Shown here piece by piece: positions 58,860 to 64,000 of a DNA stretch of 64,000 nt. Where the stretch lies: NCBI GenBank assembly GCA_008828725.1, contig MEHQ01004115.1:63840-127839 (forward strand). The letters are read 5' to 3'. The position numbers and the translations under genes are program-made. The notes beneath the pieces were generated by a model. The model had not been told where the DNA came from. It saw only the letters and a program-made list of their open reading frames with translations, and made no database searches. How positions within the stretch are numbered: position 1 is the stretch's first letter; the number at the start of each line of letters is the position of its first letter. This stretch comes from Saccharina japonica (lineage: Eukaryota; Sar; Phaeophyceae; Laminariales; Laminariaceae).

Positions 58860-59720
58860 GAGGCGCATCGCCGTTTCACGCTTGGTTTTGCACACGACGA
58901 AGGCGTTTTTGTACACGGCGAAAGCATTTTCACACGACGAAGGCATTCATTACACGACAAAAAACATTTTTCGCACGACGAAGGGGATATACTCGGACGT
59001 CGGAGGGCGGCATGGGGACAAAGCCGTTATGACAAAAACGCCAGCACAAGTCGAAGAACCCTGCCTTTTTTGACACGACACATACATTTTTTTACACGAG
59101 GGAGGCGTTTTTCACAGGAAGAAGTGATCACACGGATATCGAAAGGTGGCACGGGGACAACGTCAATAATAATAAAAACGCCTGCAAACGTCGCAGAACC
59201 CTGTCTTTCTTTCACACGACGATTTGTTTTTTCACACGACGGCAGAATTTTCACACGACGAACGAGTTACACGGATGTCGGAGGGCGGCATGGGGATGCG
59301 TCATAGTCGTCAACAAATCAATGTGCTGCAGCGACGAAACGCGTGATATTGCGCCTGCCATGATTAATAAAAAACTGTTGTTCGTTGGGTCCCTCCGTCA
59401 GAGGTACGCTCGGAAGCATGCGGCGCATCATCTCTTCACGCTTGTATTTTCACAAGACGAAATCGTTTTTCACTCGGAGAAAACATTTTTCACACAACGA
59501 AAGCGTTTTTCACACGACGACAGCGTGTTTCACACGACGAAGGAGTTGTACATATGTTGGAGGGCGGCATGGGGAGATACTGGCAGTCATTAACAAACTA
59601 CCACCTGCCGAAATCGCAAAACGCTCGAGATTGCGCCCATGACGATTAACCGAAGGGCGTCATGGCGACATATCCGTTAAAAAACAATAACGCCTGCAAG
59701 GGTCGGAGAACCCTGTCGAT
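58860..59720 (+). repeat. CACACGACGAA higher-order array
   Basis: A short unit TTTTTCACACGACGAAGGCG recurs many times. It sits within longer units marked by GTCGGAGGGCGGCATGGGGA and CTCCGTCAGAGGTACGCTCG, giving about three or four larger repeats. Confidence 0.8.
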
Positions 59721-60044
59721 CGTACCCACCACGATTAAAGAGCCACGGCTGTCTTGTGGGGCAAGGAAGGGGGGCGTTGGTGTGGAACGGCTTCGCAATA
59801 AAACACAGGAGGTGGTGATAGCTAGAAGTGCCGGCGGAGGGGGCACGGGGGGGGGTAATGATATTCCAGGTACTGCCCAGTGAAACACTTTCCCCTTTAG
59901 CGAGGGTACGCACCGGGACTGTTCCCACAGACCAAGAATACAATGAGAAGGGGGTTGCGAGGAGGGGCATCGCTCGTGGTCCTCAAAATTCGTTAATATT
60001 TCACACATCTGACATACCTGGTATCACTGATTCCTACTTCACGA

Positions 60045-60190
60045 CCTAGATCTTTCAGGGAAGATATATGCCTGATCTGTATGATCTAGCTCATGTTCTC
60101 GGGTGGGAGCCGTGTAGCCTGGATGATCTAGGACATGTTTCCTGGTTTTGATCTGTGCTATACAGATCCTGCACAACATATCATAAATGG
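60045..60190 (+). repeat. GATCTGTAT-family repeat, short copy
   Basis: GATCTTTCAGGGAAGATATA, TGATCTGTATGATCTAGCTC, TTCTCGGGTGGGAGCCGTG and CTATACAGATCCTGCACAAC. Confidence 0.7.
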
Positions 60191-60275
60191 TAGATTAGGC
60201 TCTACATAGATGACCTATTTGCAATAATCCCTACTACGTTCTCGACGGAGTGACGGGAAACGTCGGATCGAGGGG

Positions 60276-60695
60276 GGGGGGGGTGTACTTTATTTTCATG
60301 CATGGCCGTAGTCGTATGACCATAGACCCTCGCATTCCTACAATGCCGGGACGGAGCATGTCGGGTTTTCACCGACCATGCAGACATTACTAGCACCGAG
60401 CGTGAAGCGCCGTGAGATGTTGGGCGAGTCGCATGAAGGGTGCGCTGCATCCTACTAAGAACCGCTTGTGAGGCGGACTTGCAATTGACTGACAGCTCCA
60501 ATGAGTTAATTTCATTTCTGGTGTGGCCACTTCCTGAGGCAGGAAACGGGAGTACTATGAAACTGCCTCGTTGGTGCCTTACCATACACACACTATGAAT
60601 ACGTGATACGATCATTCCCCTCACGCAGAGCAAAGGTTCTCCACCCCGCACAAATGATCTAACTCGACCGCCAGCTTTGGTGACCGCCAAAAAGA
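60276..60695 (-). repeat. long C-tailed repeat, full length, inverse sense
   Basis: It starts with a G run (the C tail), GTACTTTATTTTCATGCATG and CATTCCTACAATGCCGGG, and ends CGACCGCCAGCTTTGGTGAC. It is about 415 bp, the minus-strand counterpart of 19568-19982. Confidence 0.8.
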
Positions 60696-61329
60696 AAAAA
60701 GGTACCCTGGTTGTGGGGGGGGCAACACTTCTTCGCGTTGCTGTCATAGATAACAGTATCTAGGACTCTATGGACCTCGTCAAGGTGGCTGGGGAATGAC
60801 GGAAACCGCGGTTGAGCAGGAGCTAACCGGTGGGAGTTGTCGCGCGTCGGCACACGCTACAATAGGGGTTTCTATTAGGGGTGGCGTTTCTGATTGCCGG
60901 GGCTCCCTAAACCTATGAACTCTAACTAATAAGGCACATGCCCTGTAAGGCATGCCTATCGTTGGAACATCCCTGTATTTTACACATTTGTTTTCGTTGT
61001 ATACCTCGGCTATCGGACTTGCACTCCCCTTTTTTTTTCGCAAAAACTAGACATTTTTTCGCATAAAGTCAGTGTTTCGGTGAGGTGCAGGGCTCCTCGA
61101 GTCAGGAGCAGACGAACAAAAATAGGCGTAACCTCTATCGTAGCATGGGTCCGTTTACAATAGTACAATAGCTTTTGGATGTTGTTGAGCTAGCCCGCTT
61201 GATCGGTGGGAACCATCGTGCTTCGGGTCGCTTTTGCATATTGCTGCGCTAGCCCGCTAAATCGGTAGGAACGATTGTTTTTCGGGTCGCTTTTGTATAC
61301 CGTGGAGCTAGTCTGCTTATTTGGTGGGA

Positions 61330-61646
61330 ACCCCCGGTGGGCTAGCAGGTAACCACGAAGCCTGTTAAAATTAAGATCGCGAGTTCGAGCCCCCCCGAGT
61401 GCATGCACGCAGGGGCTTCTTCTCGCAATATCTTGACTAGCGGAAAGCGCGAGAGCGTGAGTTAGCGAAATTCGATGGAAATCGACGAGCGTTGGGAAGG
61501 CTGAACCCTCTGCGCGATAAAAACCAAGGCAAGAACCGTAGTGGGGGAGGAGGGAGGGGAGCCTACTTTGTGACTCCGGATATGAGCTACGATTAGGGAG
61601 GGAGAAAGACAGAAGTGCGAAGATAATAAATGGGATGGGGAAAAAA
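61330..61646 (+). mobile_element. tRNA-headed SINE, near full length
   Basis: The head is CCGGTGGGCTAGCAGGTAAC (A box) and CGCGAGTTCGAGCCC (B box). The body is GACGAGCGTTGGGAAGGCTG and AAACCAAGGCAAGAACCGTA. The end is AATAAATGGGATGGGG with A-rich tail. Confidence 0.82.
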
Positions 61647-62119
61647 CAAACATGGTGCTTCGGATCGCGTTTGAGTACTTTGGAGATAATCCGCAGAAGG
61701 CGTGGAGAAACTAGGCACAACTCCGCCGCAGGGGGGGCATATCTCGCTGGGTTACCGAGCACTCACGTTGTGCTTGGCCAGAATCGGAAGGGTTTCCGAC
61801 ATGAGAGGCTGCCGAGCATTGTCGCCCAGCCTAGCGTCGAGCGCCATCACAGCATGCTGTGCCCTTTCTACTACGCATAAACAAGCGTAGGTTAAGCAGA
61901 GGGAAGGGGAAGAGACGGAGTGCAAGTAAGTTTGTTTATGGAAGATCATCACACTGTTTTTTTTTTTGCTATCGGAGTGGATATCTGAGTGGGGCGCCTT
62001 GGTTAGCTTTTGGTTTGAGCGTCATCCTATCAACGCTTTCTGTGAAGGCCGAAAAAAAATAGCGTGAATAAATATGACGACTAAGCGGTGCACACACGGG
62101 GCATACAACGATCTAAGTA

Positions 62120-62310
62120 ATTTATATGTACGTGCCGTCGTGGGATCTTGTGCAAGATCCGGATTACACAGACCCCACCTGGACAAAGTATGTGCGGAAT
62201 AACCGCGCCGTACAGATCCCATCCGAAAAATATGTTCTAGATCATGACAAACCGTGTAGATCACGAACATATCTGCCCTGAAAGATGTAGATCATTCATG
62301 AAGGGGGATA
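62120..62310 (-). repeat. GATCTGTAT-family repeat, inverse sense
   Basis: TCTTGTGCAAGATCCGGATT, CGCGCCGTACAGATCCCATC, AGATCATGACAAACCG and TATCTGCCCTGAAAGATGTA. Confidence 0.65.
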
Positions 62311-62397
62311 TGATCTGTCCGATGTATGCACAAATAGACGCCAGCCGGCAAGGGAAAATACTGCCAGTAGAGCTTACCATTTGTTTTGAGATTTGGT

Positions 62398-62605
62398 CTG
62401 ATTGATCTGATCGGCTTAGGATCAGAGTTAGGGTAGGTCTGATCGGCTTAGGGTTAGGGTTAGGTTTGGTCTGATAGGCTTAGGGTCAGGGTTAGGGTGT
62501 AGGGGTAGTCTGATTGGCTTAGGGCCAGCGTTAGGGTTGGTCTGATTGGCTTAGGGTCAGGGCTAGGGTTGGTCTGATTGGCTTATGCTTAGGGTTCGGA
62601 TTAGT
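62398..62605 (+). repeat. interstitial telomere-like block
   Basis: Five or six units of about 35-45 bp with GGTCTGATTGGCTTAGGG plus GTCAGGGTTAGGG. TTAGGGTTAGGGTTAGG is present near 62449-62465. Confidence 0.75.
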
Positions 62606-62654
62606 TATAGGCATCTCGTACACAGTGTGGATCAACCATTTGATCGATTCATAA

Positions 62655-62800
62655 GTGGTAAGCAACCCTCGGGAGTGCTGAACTCTTCTCGCGATAACAA
62701 TGCAGCCAAAGGCACGTACCGTAGTGGGGAGGGGGGAAAAGAGCCTACTACTTAGCGACCCCGGATCTGAGTTACTTACGACTAAGAAGGGAGCAGGAGT
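62655..62800 (+). mobile_element. SINE body fragment
   Basis: CAACCCTCGGGAGTGCTGAA, GGCACGTACCGTAGTGGGGA and CCCCGGATCTGAGTTACTTA, same sense as the SINEs at 20638 and 61330. Confidence 0.6.
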
Positions 62801-63168
62801 TCTATACTAATAGTAAGTAAAACAACGGCTGGAAGAAAAGCTTTACGCTCTAACCTAAGAAATGAGCAAATCCCATGGCCTACGTAGGTTCCCGTCGAAA
62901 AAAAAACGGAACAAAAAACAAAAATCAACGAAAAAAAACGATATTTGGTAATTTTTCTTAGTTGAGAAGTCCCATCAGTCATGCATAGGTTGGCCTAAAA
63001 GAGCTACGTACGTACTGTACCCCTACCTGAACAACCATCAGCTGCACGCAAAAAACGCCGGCGCACGGGGGTGACGGCGCACCAATAAGGTCGTTATCGC
63101 TTCGAGGGTTCGATGCCGGTGATATATATATAATACCTCGGCGAGACGACTCACGTCTTGCCAGACCG

Positions 63169-63374
63169 ATGGCCGTCTCTTCTCGGGGGTCGTGGCTGCT
63201 GCTGTCCATGGCCATGGCAGTCTTTGCACGCTCTTGCCAGCTGCTTGCCAACACGCCAGCTACCGTCGGGGTTTCCGAGGTCGTGGCGTTTTCCTTGCGG
63301 GGGAATCCAACACCTGTCTGGGCAACGGGGGCGGTGGTCCGGGAGCGCGTTATCATCACCAGCACCAGGATGTG
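63169..63374 (+). CDS. possible first exon with signal peptide, unknown protein
   Basis: An ATG at 63169 opens MAVSSRGSWLLLSMAMAVFA, which has the charged start, hydrophobic core and small residues of a signal peptide. About 48 residues of GC-rich coding-like sequence follow. A GTGACA at 63375 could be a donor in phase 2. If it is not used, the frame stops immediately with TGA. TATA-like sequence lies near 63122-63133. No family is recognised and the gene would continue past it in the window or beyond. Confidence 0.3.
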
Positions 63375-64000
63375 GTGACATTGTTGTTGTTTCTCACCTC
63401 GAGCGGCCATATTAGGCATCCGGTACTCATTATCTCTGCTATTCGGACCGAAGACACCTTGGGTGTGGCGCCGCTGCTGCTGTGTGCGTGTTCATGCAGC
63501 CTATGGATCACTGCAACAATCTAGCGCATGCGCACAACACGGGCAAGTCAAATCAATAAGCATGTATGCGAGTAGGGACAAAAAAAGCAGCATACAAACT
63601 GGGGTTCGAGCATTAAGGGTATACCTGGTATTACATATTTTCCCTGACCTGGTATTAGCACATACACACAAGACACCGGAACAAACGTCGCTTCCGGCAA
63701 ATACGTGTCACAGCCGTCGGTTCACTTCTTGAGTTGGCTGGATCCTGCTTGAGGGACCTGTGGCCGCCATATGGGACATCCTGCGGGGTTATCTATGATA
63801 TGTGGATATACTGGTAGGTGGTAAAACGAGTAGTAGACAGTAGTGTAGTCGTTGGTCAAGTATACCGCCGACCCCGATCGCGGGGCATGCAGCATAAGCT
63901 CTGCACACTATACAACATGTAATTCAGGACTTATGCTATGAAACGCATGCGTCGACCATAGTTCGTACCAGGTACGTACACATGTATATATGCGCGTAAG

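Overview
This is nuclear DNA from a eukaryote with very large introns. The sequence suggests a photosynthetic stramenopile, most likely a brown alga. The grounds are GC-rich codon use in exons, GT-AG introns with many GTGAG donors, kilobase-scale introns packed with small repeats, and an ankyrin/TRP-type channel of the kind common in stramenopiles. The taxonomic call is inference. No bacterial genes, CRISPR array, rRNA or free-standing tRNA gene was seen.

One gene dominates the window. By following splice sites and reading phase I could assemble a single plus-strand gene of about 26 exons from 3567 to 50242. It has about 4.77 kb of coding sequence in 46.7 kb, so about 90% is intron. Every junction keeps phase, and the total is 4773 nt, or 1590 codons plus stop. 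The predicted product has a low-complexity N-terminus (about residues 1-165), a long region of degenerate ankyrin-like repeats (about 165-790), a TRP-type linker (about 790-965), and a six-helix channel core. The core has an S4-S5 'LGP' linker, a pore loop LGEFDF and an S6 ending LLNLLIAVLS. After the pore come further hydrophobic segments, encoded by exons 22 and 25, which is unusual for TRP channels. The likely role is a membrane cation channel. Gating and ion are unknown.

Layout: 1-3566 is upstream DNA with C-tailed repeats, a hAT-type MITE with an 8-bp target duplication, and no clear gene. 3567-50242 is the channel gene. Its introns hold most of the repeats: tRNA-headed SINEs, C-tailed repeats, at least five MITE families, GGGTCGGG foldback elements, GATCTGTAT arrays and simple-sequence arrays. 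50243-64000 is mainly intergenic. It holds minisatellites (33 bp, 64 bp and a larger CACACGACGAA array), more repeats, an interstitial TTAGGG-like block, a likely minus-strand terminal exon (54700-54936) and a possible plus-strand signal-peptide exon (63169-63374).

Several repeats inside the channel gene are copies of its own exon edges: the end of exon 2, parts of exon 14 and the start of exon 15. Local duplication therefore seems to have fed intron growth. A 24-N assembly gap lies beside a C tract just before the pore exon.
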